Made by a program: the position numbers and the translations under genes. Below the pieces are notes generated by a model. The model was not told the DNA's origin, ran no database searches, and worked only from the letters and a program-made list of their open reading frames with translations. 64,000 bases of DNA from the NCBI GenBank assembly GCA_947034885.2, contig OX344752.2:7316001-7380000 (forward strand), in the 5' to 3' direction. This document shows, in pieces, positions 13,373 through 26,700 of the stretch. Each line of letters starts with the position of its first letter. Position 1 is the stretch's first letter. This DNA is from Thuidium tamariscinum. Taxonomy: Eukaryota; Streptophyta; Bryopsida; Hypnales; Thuidiaceae.

Positions 13373-15060
13373 CTTTGGTCAGTTTTGTAAATAATTCGAG
13401 AAAATTTGGAAGATGTTAAAATTTGGAAGATTATTTTCATCTATTTCTAATAAAAATTTGAAAAAATTGTTCTTGAGAGAGAAAAAACGATACATTTACA
13501 CATGGATAGAAAGAATCGATCCAAAACTAGGAGTGTCCTCACAAAGTGACAACAAAAAAAAATTCCTATCTACTTTGCCAAATTGTCAAATTGAGAAAAG
13601 TAAACTATATTGGTATGAACTTGCCAAAGTAGACCTATGTGTATAGTATTATCTCGAACACCAAATAAAAAAATTTAGTGTTTTCTCCACAAATAAAGCA
13701 CAAAGAAATATAAGGGGATCAACCTCTCTAGCTAATTTGCAAATGGTATCAAATTTGAAAGTAAGGTAGACCCCCCTAAACCTACTACTTGTTTTGGCCT
13801 CGATAGGTTGGTGGTCAAAATGATGTGAACTCATTAACCTCCTTCAGAGAAATCTAACCCCAAAGTTGTCTTGTATTTTCTTACACTTCCACAATATTCT
13901 ATAAATTTTCAAAATTGAAAGTATATGGTACCTACCAATGCTACTAAATTCCCCTTAATCCACCACCCTTGAAGTACAAAATGCTTCAACTTCCATTCAT
14001 TGCCTCAAAGAACTCTTCAACTCCCATCGTTATTGCTCTTGTGCACTTGTGGAGATTTTGAGACATCAAATGAATCCTTTCCATCCAAAAATAGAAGGTA
14101 CAATTAGAAACATGATGGTTTTGGATAGTGTTCTTCTAAGGCAATTTAATGTCCAATTGCCTCAAAAAAATGGACAAGCTTCAAGTCTATAGAAAAAAGA
14201 GGGTAAAATGTGTTTGAAAATGCCTCAATGTAATCATGGCCTAGCACACTACTACTACAATGTTTCTAGAACCTCGTTTCATATGTTGCGTAGAGCTAAT
14301 ATATACAAAAATTGCATATTCAACATTGGCCTCTTCCAATTCAAGTCCTAAAAAGAAGGGGCTAAGAAACTCAAAATCAAGTTCTAAAAAGAAAAGCTAC
14401 TTAAGTATTGGTCTAAAAAAACAAATAAAGACATTGGTTTTAGTAGCTGCTCCCTTAGCAACAATCGGTTTTATATTTTTGCATTTAAAATAAAAAAAGT
14501 CAAAGCCATTGTATCTCTAAAAATCATAGAGAATAAGAAGAAAAATCATCGATGATTATAGAATAAACAATAGACAAAAGGTGACAAGTATTGAAAAGCA
14601 ACAAAAAGAAAGAACTAACTAATGATAAGAATTTTTTTTTAAAAAAAAAGGTAATAAGAAGCAACAAGCAATAAGAATTAGGAGGCAATAAGAAATAACG
14701 AAAAAGAGTCAAAAGAAGAAGCAACTAGGGTTTTCAAACCCTAAAGAGGTAGCAATTAAGATTGCAAAGATCCAAAGTCATTCAATAAAGGCTCTATTAC
14801 ATTACAACCATGTTACACTATGTACAATGTAAACTTTAATACTTCTTACAATGATGGTTTAAAGTCAAATTTGAAATTCTTCATGAATTTCCTATTTCAC
14901 AAGATTGGAGGGGGCAAAGATGGATAATTCAACTTTAGTCTATGGGGTGATTGCAAGAAAGGATGTTCAAAAAGCGTAGTGTTTTTTACAGTACTCATTT
15001 TTTCCTTAGGGAGTACTTTAAAATTTTAAAAATAATTTTTTTAAGTGAAAATTATATTAT

Positions 15061-15100
<40 letters not shown>

Positions 15101-17100
15101 TTATTTATTTTTCAAAAGATGGTATCCTAAGAAGGAAAAGTATAGAAAAATTCTCTAAATAGGTGAACTAGAAAAGTGCAAAATCTCATGAAAATAGTCA
15201 CTATCACTGTAATTTTACATTTTAAAACTAAAAATTGTTCATTTGGAAAGAGTTGATGGTGATGAGATTTCACCAAAAGAATGATCTAAAAATTATCATC
15301 AATGTTCAAAAATTGAGTGCAATGAGAGTACTCTTTGTACTCATGTGGAGGATATAGAATAATATATTTTCAAATTTCCTTTGGTAGATACATCTTTTCC
15401 TACTATACAAATAGACCATGAAATTTTGATCTTTAGATCATTAAATTTGGGGACTGATAACATAGTGAAAACCCCTAAACCTCAACTTGTGACAAATTAA
15501 CAAAAATAGTTTTTAAATATAAATGATTTTTTTATTAATTTCTAAAAAATAAGGGATATGATTACTATAAAGTTAGACATGTTCAATAAAAATTTCATTT
15601 TCATTGGACTTGTGCTTCAAAAGTTATAGCAAACAACAAGATAATGGTTTCAATTGTGATTAGGAAATCGTTCACCCTTTCTTGCAATGACCCCATGATT
15701 TTTTCTTAAAGCATTGTCAATGAGTATTAAGTTAACCAAACAAACTTTTACAACATTCATCATCAAAGAAATGGATTGGTGACCATTGAAGGATAGACTT
15801 ACTATTAAATATAGAAAGCAAGGTTTAAACCTTTGTAAAAAATCATGGAAAATTTCCAAGAAATAAATATTGACGTATTCTATGAATAGAAAAATTTTAC
15901 ATGATTCTATTTTCAGTATTATTTTTTTAATAATAATTTTCCAGAAAAGATATGATCATTTAATATTAGAATCATTTTTTATTGTCAAATTTACCCTACA
16001 ACTACAATAATTTGATTTGGAGTGGTTTGACATAAGTTCTATTAGGTTTAAAGAAATATAAGGTAGATACACCCATTCCTAACCAATGCCCCATAGCTAA
16101 ACTATAGATTGACTTATTTCCAACCAAGGCGCGCTAGAATGGTTTTTTTTCTCCTTTTCAAGATTGGGACTAAAAGTTCATGACATCTGTCCCAAAATAG
16201 TGAGCAAGAAAGTAAGAAGGAGGGAGGAAGGAAGTAGTTTTTTGAATGATCACAATTAGAAAAGTTTAGAAATTGGCTATAGGTTCACAATACTTTTTGC
16301 CTTTCAAAATTCATAGTAATTTCAATTTATGTAACAAAATTACCAAGGTTCTTGCAATCTCCATCATTTCTTACTGTACCTATGAAAATGTTTGCTTTAA
16401 CTTACCTTGCACTACCCTCAAATCATGTTTAGAATACCTTAAATGATCAGTTATAGGTGGTTCTACCTTATTGAAGATTGCCTCAATATTTGAGTTTGTA
16501 TATTGAAGATTGTCTCAATATTTGAATTTGCATGTTAAGAAAATTTGGGCATGACATGGTAAGATTTTTGGTACTATGGTTTCAAGATTTTCATTATTAT
16601 TGGTAGCACATCCAAGTATCTCCTCTCTATGATTTTCATTATTATTAGTAGCACATCCAAGACTTTTCTCTCCATTCAAACCTTAATGTACATTCACACT
16701 TGGAATTAGGAGTGGTTTGACCAAAGTCATCAAAGTCCAAATGTAGCCAAAATTTATTCTAATTTTCTAAGCGTCCTAATATCTATATTTCTAATGATGA
16801 ATAATTGCTTTGGAGAAAATAAGGTCTTATCCAAACAATTCTTCATTCATTTAAAGAAGTGCTTAAATTTTTGAAAATAAAATTTCTTGAAATTCAATTT
16901 ATAAAATTGAGTTAAATAAAATCTTTTTAAAAAACACCAAGACTTTGTGTTGCTTTACATATCTGGTGGTGATTGCAAGTAAGAGATATCAATTCTTACT
17001 TATTATTTATATTATTTAATTTATTTCATGTTGTTGCCCACTGCTATTGGTCAAAGCTTCATATATGTCAATCCATCAAACCCTCTTTGATATAATCTAT
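13373..17100. other. AT-rich repeat DNA without genes
   Basis: No coding exon was recognised. It includes a decayed relative of the 714-bp element (14960-15640), an (AT)n run at 15065-15100, and two short tandem duplications near 16470-16540 and 16590-16680. The block 16030-16400 resembles 29940-30260 and, inverted, 43900-44110, so it is a dispersed repeat of unknown type. Confidence 0.5.
14960..15640 (+). mobile_element. Decayed relative of element family B
   Basis: Interior sequence such as the block around 14995-15050 (GTACTTTAAAATTTTAAAAA) and 15120-15270 follows in the same order the interior of the element at 28499-29212. The inverted terminal motif of that family was not found, so the ends are approximate. 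An (AT)n run has expanded inside it. Confidence 0.4.
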
Positions 17101-17505
17101 ACCTTAAGACATATTGTTTGTTTTGTTTTGTTTTGGTTGTTGCGTTGAGATCTCTTGCACCATACGTCCCCTAATTGCGTTCTTGGTACCATTGAAAAGC
17201 TCTAGGCAAGGAAGGGTGCACAGGCTTGGTTTTGTGGCATTTGGATCTACATTGAGAAAGTTGTGGATTTTGAAATTATTTTTGGTTTTATAAAATTATA
17301 AAATTATTTTTACCTATATTTTGGTCACAATCTCGGTACCATCTGAAAGCCCTTAACAAAGAAGAATACACAAGCTTGGTTTTGTGGCCTTAAGACCTAT
17401 AGTGTAAAAGTTATTGAATTTCAAAGTTTTTATACATTTATACACAAATTAGAAAATTACTTTTACTTTGATTTTGACTGTGGCTATGGCACAGGGCACA
17501 CTAGT
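17101..17505 (-). repeat. Family C repeat, two-unit copy
   Basis: Read on the minus strand it begins ACTAGTGTGCCCTGTGCC, passes TCAAAATCAAAGTAA, contains two related copies of a unit of about 110 bp (each with AACCAAGC and ending near GGTACC), and ends with an (AAAAC)n tail and CTTAAGGT. The same arrangement is seen at 34897-35310; one-unit copies lie at 34669, 35498 and 38925. It ends about 350 bp before the start codon of the UCH gene. Confidence 0.6.
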
Positions 17506-17850
17506 TAGCATTGACACAATAGAAACTGAAACAAAAATTCTCATTGGAAAAGGAATTCTATCCTATCTACTAGTAACTTCACTAACCCCAAGTGTAAACA
17601 CGCCTTTACTTTCCCTTCTTCCTTGCCCACAACGCATGCACCTTCATTCCATTTTGTCTGTCTGTCTATTGATCTCCGCCGCTTCCATCCATAGCTGCCC
17701 ATTGCTCCCCATAGTCTCCATCCTCTTCAAATTGCTGCTACCACCCCTCTCGTCTTCCTCCCCAGTTTCTTCTGTTCCCCACCTTGCAAGACTTTGCTTT
17801 TCTTCTTCATTTTTGCGTTCGCGTTTGCGGCGATCGGTCGGACAGACAGC
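17506..17850 (+). promoter_or_regulatory. Upstream and leader region of the UCH gene
   Basis: GC content rises from about 17600, and pyrimidine-rich stretches at 17605-17625 and 17740-17810 lead up to the start codon. This is typical of a plant core promoter or leader. No clear TATA box was seen. Confidence 0.4.
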
Positions 17851-20775
17851 ATGGGCGACGTCACTAAGAAGAAGCGATGGCTGCCCTTGGAAGCCAACCC
17901 CGACGTCATGAACCAGGTCCCCTCTTGCGTTCTCCCATGTCTCGGGTGTTGCTCAATTTGAGTGTTGGATGGACGGAAGGCTTGTTTGGTTGCTTGGGAT
18001 TGTTGCTGGGAAAGGTTTGTCAATAGAATAGTGGAGAGGGGATTGGTTTCCTGCATTGTTGATGACTATTCCATAGCTGCTCGTGCTTGAGTTGGAAGGG
18101 ATCCTCGGTTCGTCACGCTCGTTTTGTGGGCGATTGTTGCTTGGGAGAGAACTGCACTTGTATATGGATTGGTACTTGTTTTTGGAACGAATAGGCGTAG
18201 GATGTCAATTGGATTTTTAGGTTTGTTGTTTTGCTGGGAACTCATGTTGATGAGGTGAATTGATGGTGTTCGCAGTTTTTGCACGGGTTGGGGTTTCCTA
18301 CCGATGCTGGTTGTCACGATGTGTTTGGATTTGATGACGACCTTTTGGCCATGGTGCCAACCCCTGTGCTTGCGGTGCTCCTACTGTTCCCCATCACCAA
18401 AGAGGTATGTGTTTAACCTAATTTCGAAATTTCGGGAGTTATTGACTTTTTCAGTTAACCCTAGAAGCCCAAATTTATCTCTATACTTTTTTCTGCGATT
18501 TAGCAACTGACCCCATCTGAATTACATTCATCACAATATGATCAATTGAATTTGTGTTTTTTTTATCCATGATCTATGTCCTGGTATGCATCGCAATCAA
18601 TTGTTTCTCGGGCAATGTGCACCTTTTTTTCTCATAGCAACCCTTGGCAGTCTGAGGAGGCGAGCTCGGCAGAGCAGACCAAGATTGCGGAGGCAGGACA
18701 GAAAGTAAGACCTTCGTCACCTACCATTTGTTTTCGGCACACTGAAATTCCTTTCATAATGCGATGCTTCGTGAGTTTTGAGCTTCTAATACAATTGCTG
18801 ACAAGAGATCGGTCATGTCAGGTGAGTGAGAACGTTTATTACATGAAGCAAACCGTGGGGAACGCTTGTGGTACGATTGGCCTGCTTCACGCCGTCGGCA
18901 ACGTAGCCTCGCAAGTTGACCTTGGTATACATTCGTGATGCACCCTGTCTTTGTGACTTTGGTGTCAGAACGCTATGAAACACAGATGTGCACTCATTTG
19001 GCTTGAAATGGTATCTAGTTGCCTAAATTCAATTGTCTGGCTATTTTTTGCTTGCAGCTGAAGGCTCTTATCTGCAGCGCTTTGTCAAGAAAACGTCTCC
19101 GATGTCTCCAGATGAGGTCTGTTACTCTTTCGAGTGCTCATGTTGTGTATTAGGCTTGTTTGGGACGGAAGGTGTAGGTTTCTGTGGTATATTTTATATT
19201 CTCTGGTGCATACTCTATTATATAGGTTTCTGATTCAAGAGCAAGTTCGATGCTTCATATTGCTTTGGGCATTTGATACGTTATGAGCTTAAATTCAGCG
19301 ACTAGTTCTATTGTATAGGAACTGGAGGAAATTCAGTGTTCTATAGGGATTCTTCCTCCATGCTGTGAATACCCCAATCCACGCTTCAGGGGTTCTTCGA
19401 AGACCTTCATAAATCACAGACCCTGGAGTTCAGCATTTAGGGTTGGGATAAGGCCGCTTTGCATTCCTTCATAAGGTCTAATCAAATACTTTTTATAAAG
19501 GGGTTCCCGAGGGGTTAATCTCATTGACCTTAGTTTTTAATGAATGCACTAGGATCGTCTATACTTCGAATAGGACTTCATCGCCTCCCATTCCTTATAG
19601 AATACTGATCCTCTACTGCCTGAATTTTGGATATCGTGCATGAGGACTGACGTATAGCCCTTGTGAATACAGAAAGCGCACTTTCTTGAGACAGACACGG
19701 AGTTGGAGGATGCGCATTCAGTGGCTGCGTGTGGTGGTGATACTGCGGTAAATTCTAAACTGGCTCCCGTCTTCATCTTTTGTGCCACATTGTTTGCAGA
19801 CTTTGAAATAGTCATTATGAGTCCAATTTTAGACTGCGAGTATTGTGAATATGTTTCCTCAGGTTCTCCCTTACTCTTTGCTCATTGAAGCTGTATATCC
19901 AAAACTTGAGGTGTATCATTTTGTTAAAATACCTAGCAATTTTCCTTTTGTGTAATTAATAGGCTCATTCCAAGGATGGATGACGTCGAGCCTAATTGAA
20001 CTTAAATATTTTCAAATGTGGGATTTTGCAGCCTCCTGATATCTCAAGCCCCGTGGATCTTCATTTCGTGTGCTTCGTGTGTGTTGATGGTACGTACACT
20101 GCACAATTCGTTCATTGATTTGACCTGTAGTTTGACATTCTATGTTGCTGTGCTAAGTTAGTGTTGAAGTTTGTGGAAGAACTTTCATTGTTGTTTTGTT
20201 GGGTTTCAAGTAGCCTTCATGCAGCAGGGTTCTCAGAATTTTGTTTTAGAGACTGTAGACATCACAAAGAGGATCTTCGCCATGATTCATGGGGAGGTCT
20301 TCCTGTGGTTCCCCACTGACCGGGAACAAATATTTTCTTGTATCATGGATCGGCCTTTGGATGGTCACCTGGGACCATGGTGAAGATCTCTTTGCGATGC
20401 TGTCTTGCTAGTTCTTGGAACAATCCATTTTACGGAAAAAGCTGTTCTATTGTCCTTTGTGCATCATAAAACTCATTTTTTTCACCACTCTGTTATGCAG
20501 GAGGCCTGTATGAGCTCGATGGTAGGAAGAAGCAACCTATTTTTCATGGACCTTCTTCACAGGAGACATTGCTCAAGGTCTTTTCTCCTCCACAAGAAAT
20601 GCTCGGAAGCTTGATCTAGTTGTTCAGTCTTGTCTATTTTTTTGGTTCAATCTTGTGCTTTTATCTGAAATTCTTTACTCGTGATGTGCAGGATTCTGTG
20701 AAGGTGGTTCAGGACTTTGTAGCTCGCAACCCGGAGTCGGTGAATTTCAATGTCATAGCGCTGGCTAAGGAGTAG
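17851..20775 (+). CDS. UCH3: Ubiquitin C-terminal hydrolase, UCH-L3 type (peptidase C12)
   Basis: The enzyme is a cysteine protease that cleaves small adducts from the C-terminus of ubiquitin and related proteins. Exons are 17851-17916, 18276-18404, 18651-18704, 18822-18924, 19058-19116, 19673-19747, 20032-20089, 20501-20577 and 20692-20775. All introns are GT-AG and the phases close to give 234 residues, the usual length of the family. The N-terminus [17 protein letters not shown] and the block LLLFPITKE are family hallmarks. The active site is complete: Gln93, Cys99 in [11 protein letters not shown], His173 in DLHFVCF, and Asp188 in LYELDGR, at a constant offset of four from human UCHL3. 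The start is the only ATG matching the family N-terminus. The gene stands alone between repeat-rich regions. An inverted-repeat element lies in intron 7. Confidence 0.97.
20260..20399. mobile_element. Small inverted-repeat element in UCH intron (family F)
   Basis: The left end CATCACAAAGAGGATCTTCG and the complement of the right end, CATCGCAAAGAGATCTTCAC, pair with one gap and a few mismatches over about 28 bp. The element is 140 bp long and lies inside intron 7. Its terminal motif matches the element in a TBC-gene intron at 9382-9510. Confidence 0.5.
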
Positions 20776-23700
20776 ATGGTCCTAGAAATACTGTGAATTT
20801 TTCGTTCTCGAACTAATATGGTCAACTTATTTTTTCTACCAAACATAGGGATCGCTTTTCTTTGAAAGTGAAGTGATCGAGTTCATGTTAGTTTGCGGAG
20901 ACAAGACTCCTACACTCAATGCTGCGGTTTTGTTTATTTTCTTTTTCCATTCTGTGAGCGTGTCTTGACCATTCCAACTCTCCTCGAATATCTCCCCAGG
21001 TGTCTCTAGAGATGAATGCGTTTGGAGACTCAAAAAATTCATAATTCCTACAACACAGTAGCTCTACCAAAAGCTCGGAAGAAAGGCCACTCGTTGAGCA
21101 CCATGGATAGTGAATGTCAGACTTTTGAACCTTTTGCTTTTGGGTTTCCATCATAGTGGAGAGTGGAGACGTGTGAATCTCCTCTCAACTGGGAAAGAAT
21201 TTCAGGTTCTTAGCTATTGCAGAATGCAGGCATCATTGTTATTGGTATTTAGACATGGACTGCTATTTTCTTCGTTGCCATATTTGGAGTTTCTTGCAGC
21301 ATCTGTCAGTGTTGAAAGTTTAAAGTGCAACTATGAGCAATGATTTGTTTTTGAATGTGATTCTCAACAGTTAACCTGCCGAGTGACCCCAGGTGTTTAA
21401 TGACATGTACACGTGATGATAACTGATTCTGCCTGCTCTTAACTTATGGCGTTTTGGATTGAAAGTACTTTGATGTGTCCCAAAAAAAGTACTTTGATGC
21501 TCCCGGTCCCTTCTTGAGGCAGTTTAACAATTTTCCATCGGGACTTGAAGGCTGGAAAATTCTGGTGAAGTTTGGTCTACTACTCACTGAAGTGTAAGAC
21601 AAGAACTTGATGTTTCGATGTCAATTCTGTGTTGGTAGTCAGAATATTGTTGCAGACTCTCGTTATTGCAAGTTTGCAACCCAGTATCACATGTCCGTTA
21701 CAGAAGAACTTCTATAAATTGAACTTTTGTAAGCCAAAAACCTCAAGAATCTCTCTAAAGTGATACTATTCCTTTGGTCATGGCCAAGACACATTGTAGA
21801 TCTGCTAAATAAGTGAAAAAAGAGAAAAAAATTTCATTGAATTTGAAATCTAAATGTTACTCTCATGAATGTAACTCTGGTCAAAGAGAGTAGTGAAATT
21901 GTAGCCTACTAAAAAAATCTGCACACATCATTTGCATACATCATGAATGTTACAATCCCTTTCTAAAGTAATATACTCTATTATATAATATTCTCCTCTA
22001 TTCCTAGGGCTATGCCACAATCCCTCTCTAAAGCAATATCTTCTCTTATGTAATATTCTCCTCCATTCCTAGGACTATTACCTTATAGACATTCTATTGT
22101 ATTGAAAAAAAATTCCCCTAGGAAGCAATATCTTCTCTTATGTAATATTCTCTTTCATTCCTAGGGTTATCACCTTAGACATTCTATTCTATTGAAAAAA
22201 ATTCTCCTAGGTTGAACTGTAAAGTCCATATTTTAAACAATGAGTTGTGTTTTAGAAAAATGTTTCATCCACATTGCTTTCCGTTGATCCAAAGTAGTAT
22301 CTTAAATTTTAACCTCTTGAAGATCAAATTCCTAGAATTATAAAAATATGTTGTAAAATGCAACTTAGAAGAATGCAATCTAAAACTCAATTTAAAACAA
22401 AAGTTGTAAAATGTGATTTATAGATTATATCCATATTTTTAGATTATTTGCTACACTAACCAATATTGTTCATCAAAATTTGAAACCTAAGATTAAAATA
22501 AGTTATTTCTAAAATTTATTGTAGATTAAATATTTGAAGTTCTAATAAGATCTTTTTCTTTGAGTTTGCAATGTTAATGATTAATTATGGTGATGTTTTG
22601 AGATTTTTATGTTATTTATTTATCCAAGCTATTTTTGGAAGGACAATTTTTGGATTGAAATAATTAGTTTTTGAGGTCAAATATACTTTGTGCCTTTGAA
22701 CTATAGAATATTTACAAGTATAAGCTCTAAGAATATACACTATAAAAATGGAAGAGAACTAGTGCAACAGTCTATTCACATTTAGATGGAATTAAAAAAT
22801 CTTTATATACTTGGAATGTGCTTGAATTCATTCAATGTTCAAATTTGAATGTATGTATTGTCCCTTGAGACCAATTTGATGAAATTGATCAACTTAATGA
22901 AACAATTGAATCTAAAAGTGCCATTTTTCTAATTCCATCAACTATTTGTAGATGAAATGTGAGGTAGGTGAAGCTTATATTATACCCGGGTCAATCCTAA
23001 AATTACGACAAGGCTTCAAAAACAACAAATGGAAACTAGAGTTAGAACTTAAAATACACAAACTAGTCTAGAAAGCTAAAATGGGCACTATCAATAATCA
23101 AATGTGCTATTTTACAACAAATGAAAGATAAAATTCAACATGGAAACTAGAGTTAGACTTTACAAAATAACTTTGTTGTGCATATATAAACAACACTCAA
23201 GGAATAGATCAATTAGGAACACACATTGACCATAAACAACTTTCATTTGCTACTATTATCATTGACATACAACAAATACAAACCTTCAAGTTACAAAATT
23301 GTCATATTTTCAAACATTCAAGATAAAATTGAAGGACAAAGGCAAGAGTGAAAAAACAAAGTGTCCCTTTGCTATAATCCTCTCATATTTCATCTTTTAT
23401 TCAAACAATTATAACACTATTACTATCTATCACATTCTAATCCCTCTACCAAAATATTAACAATTATCCTCTTTCTCTAGTCCATACTAAATACTTTAGA
23501 GAAAGCAATAGTTTAAAGCAACCAATGGTCAAGGGTCAAAGATCCAATTTGATTCTTATTAATGATTTTTGTAATTACACTAATCATATTTCAAATAATA
23601 GAAAGAATAAAATTCTTTCAAAGTGCAAAATATAAGTATTTTAATAAAATAAATAAAATTTATTAGAGACTTCAAAAGAGGCATAACTTTGCTAGTTTTA

Positions 23701-26700
23701 ATATAATTTGGATCGGTTATAATAAAGGTTTAGCACAAAACCATTTGAGACTATGGTGGGATTTTCTAGTAGCAATTCTATAAGGTTAATTGACGTAAGT
23801 CTCATGTTAATCAAGAAGTCTTAGCATAGACTTGAATTTTGTTGAAGCTTTCTAAAAATAAAAAAAATAAAAAAATAAAAAAATATTTTTTAAGTTTATA
23901 TATGTTAGATTCTCTATATGAATAAAGTATGAATTTTCAAAGTTTTGATTTCATATCAAAATCATATAGAAAATCACTTCTAATACATAATGTTCTTGTA
24001 TTAACACATAAAGCTCCTAGTTCAAGTCACATCATTGATTTTTCAAATAATTGTTGTAAATGTTAATAAGTAATTTTTAATTTCAATTTCACAATAAATA
24101 AATTAAAATGTATTCTAAAAAATATAATAATTAATTTTATTTGGATAATTCAAAAAAGACTGGTCCTTTGGGAATTACATTGAGAGTGATGGACTTGTCA
24201 CTTGCTATAACTTTTGAAGCCTAAAATTGTTGAACTTAAAATTTCTATAAGAGATGGTTGTCTTTATTGTAATCATATTTTTTATTTTATTAATTATAAA
24301 AAATTCAATTTATTTTTTAAATTAAAACTTTTCAATTTAGTGTATTTTGAGGTTTAAAAATAGAGCAGGGATTAGTACTTGGGAGTATCCAAAAAAGATA
24401 TAGAGCTCAAATCTTTGTGGTCTACATGCACAACAAATGGGCATGTTTCTAACAAGGGACATATAAAAATATATTATTTTATGCCCTCTATGCTTTGAGT
24501 TACATTCATACAAATAGGAGTGCATGCACTTTTGAGCATTGAAGAAGGTTTCAAACTCATTCTTTTAGTGATATTTCATCACTACTAAGTCCTCACAAAT
24601 TGTTGATATTCAATATTTTTGTAATTTTCTCTTCCTATTTTTACAAATTAAAATATCAACATACCTATTTTATTGAGTTTGTACACTTTTCAAGTTATTA
24701 TACTTAAAGAATTTTTTAAGGTAATTTTTAAGGTAATAACTTATTTTTTAAAAATAAGGTAATAATTTCTTATTTTTTAAGGTATAACATTGGTCAAGTT
24801 TTTAATTTTTAAAATTTTATTTATATTAATTTAATGTATTCTTGAAGAAACTACCAAAACACTACTAAAGTAGGCAAGTCTTTTTTGAAACTACCTTGAA
24901 ATAGAGACTTATATTCTAGAGATCATATTCATTAGATTAGAAATGAGGCCATGGAAAGGCTATGAACCAAGGTTGTTTTTGAACTATGAATTAATGTACT
25001 ATTGGTTAGAGGATGAAATAATTTTAAAATGATAGTGTATTTAAAATAAATAAATAAATTTAGAAAAATAATATATTAATTAAATTATTCAAAAATATTT
25101 TAAATTTAATTAAATAATATCATCTAATGTGATAGTGTCCTAATGACATTAAATATCTAATGTGGTAAAGTTTCCATTCATTTGTAAAAAACTATTCTTT
25201 TATAATTTCAATGGACTATTTTGCACTATTCAAGCCTTAGAGTTCAAATAGTTGAAAATTTTTTACTTTTTTTTTTTTTTTTTGGGGTCACTATTCCCCT
25301 TTGTCAAAGAACTCGCAATCTTGTTCAAGCCTAGAATCTCATCTAATGCTTTTTGGATTTGCACAATTGTGAAAATTGAGTTAAAAAAAGATACATTACA
25401 TTATTTTCTCAAAAAGATGCAATAATTTTGTACAAAACAAGAACCTCCATAACTTTCATGTTACTAATCCAAATGGAATAATCAAGGCTTTCCAAATTAC
25501 AATCAAGGCCATATTTAAGTAGTCAAATTCATTTGCAATGGTACAAAATATTGATGAGACATGTTTTGAGAGTTGTTGGTTCAATTTGATCACAACTCTA
25601 TTATAAATTTCCATTAAAGATATGAAGTTGGGCAAAAACTTTTGGATATTATACATATATTAAAAGGAGCTCATGTAATAGCTTACAAATTAAAAGTTCA
25701 ATAACAACAATAGTCACTACCAAGAGTAGACTTTTGGTGTAAAAGACCATAGTAAAATTAGAATTTAATGTAAATCATCTATCATGATGTGAAATCTATT
25801 TTATTAATTTTGATATCCTAATGTAATCTTCATTTGGATTGAAGTAGTCTAAGACAATTTAGGAGTAACATGTATGAGATTTTGAGAGATAAAATAATAA
25901 TAATTTTTAATTATAGTATACAATTTCTTATAGTAGTCAATAAAATCATATTCATACTACATTACTTATTTATTTTCCATCCAAATTAGCATTCTTGTAC
26001 AAAATATAAGATAAAATATCACTAATATTAAACCTTGTAAAAATAATAACTTTAGAATTCTACAAATAGAAATAAAAATGGATAGATTTATCCCTTGGCA
26101 CTTAAATCTTTTTTTTAAATTTTAACTTTTTTGCTTATATCTTTATATTTATACATTATTTATCTCAATTTCATCAAATTAATCATACAAAATAGTGTGG
26201 TTTTTCAAATGTCAAGCATTGATTTGGATGAATTAGAGGTTATGTGGTCAAAGATGCCTTTGGAATTTATTTGTTCATTGTCTAGATTTGGAATTTCAAA
26301 GCTAGACAGTGAACAATTACAAAACCATTAACTTAGATTTATAACTTGACAGTAGTTATTCTAGTCCATTTAAGCATTCTACTCCATTTAATTAATAATG
26401 CATGTGGGCTCTAAGTGGTTAATGAATCTTTGCTATATGTGAATCATGGCCATTCAATAGCATGCTCTTACTAAAGTAGAAACACAAATGTAACACTAGT
26501 TGTTCTCAGACACCTAGAAAAGAACCAATTCTAAACATGGGTGGGCTCCAAAAAAACATGTGGGGTTCTAAAGTAGACAAGTGAGGTTTCAAGAAGTTGT
26601 TACTCTTCCAAGAAATTGTCACTCTTTTAAGAAGTGGCCAATCACTTGTACAGAATCCAAGGTTAGAGTGTGTTGCTTTAAAGTGCTTCCGCGTCCACTT

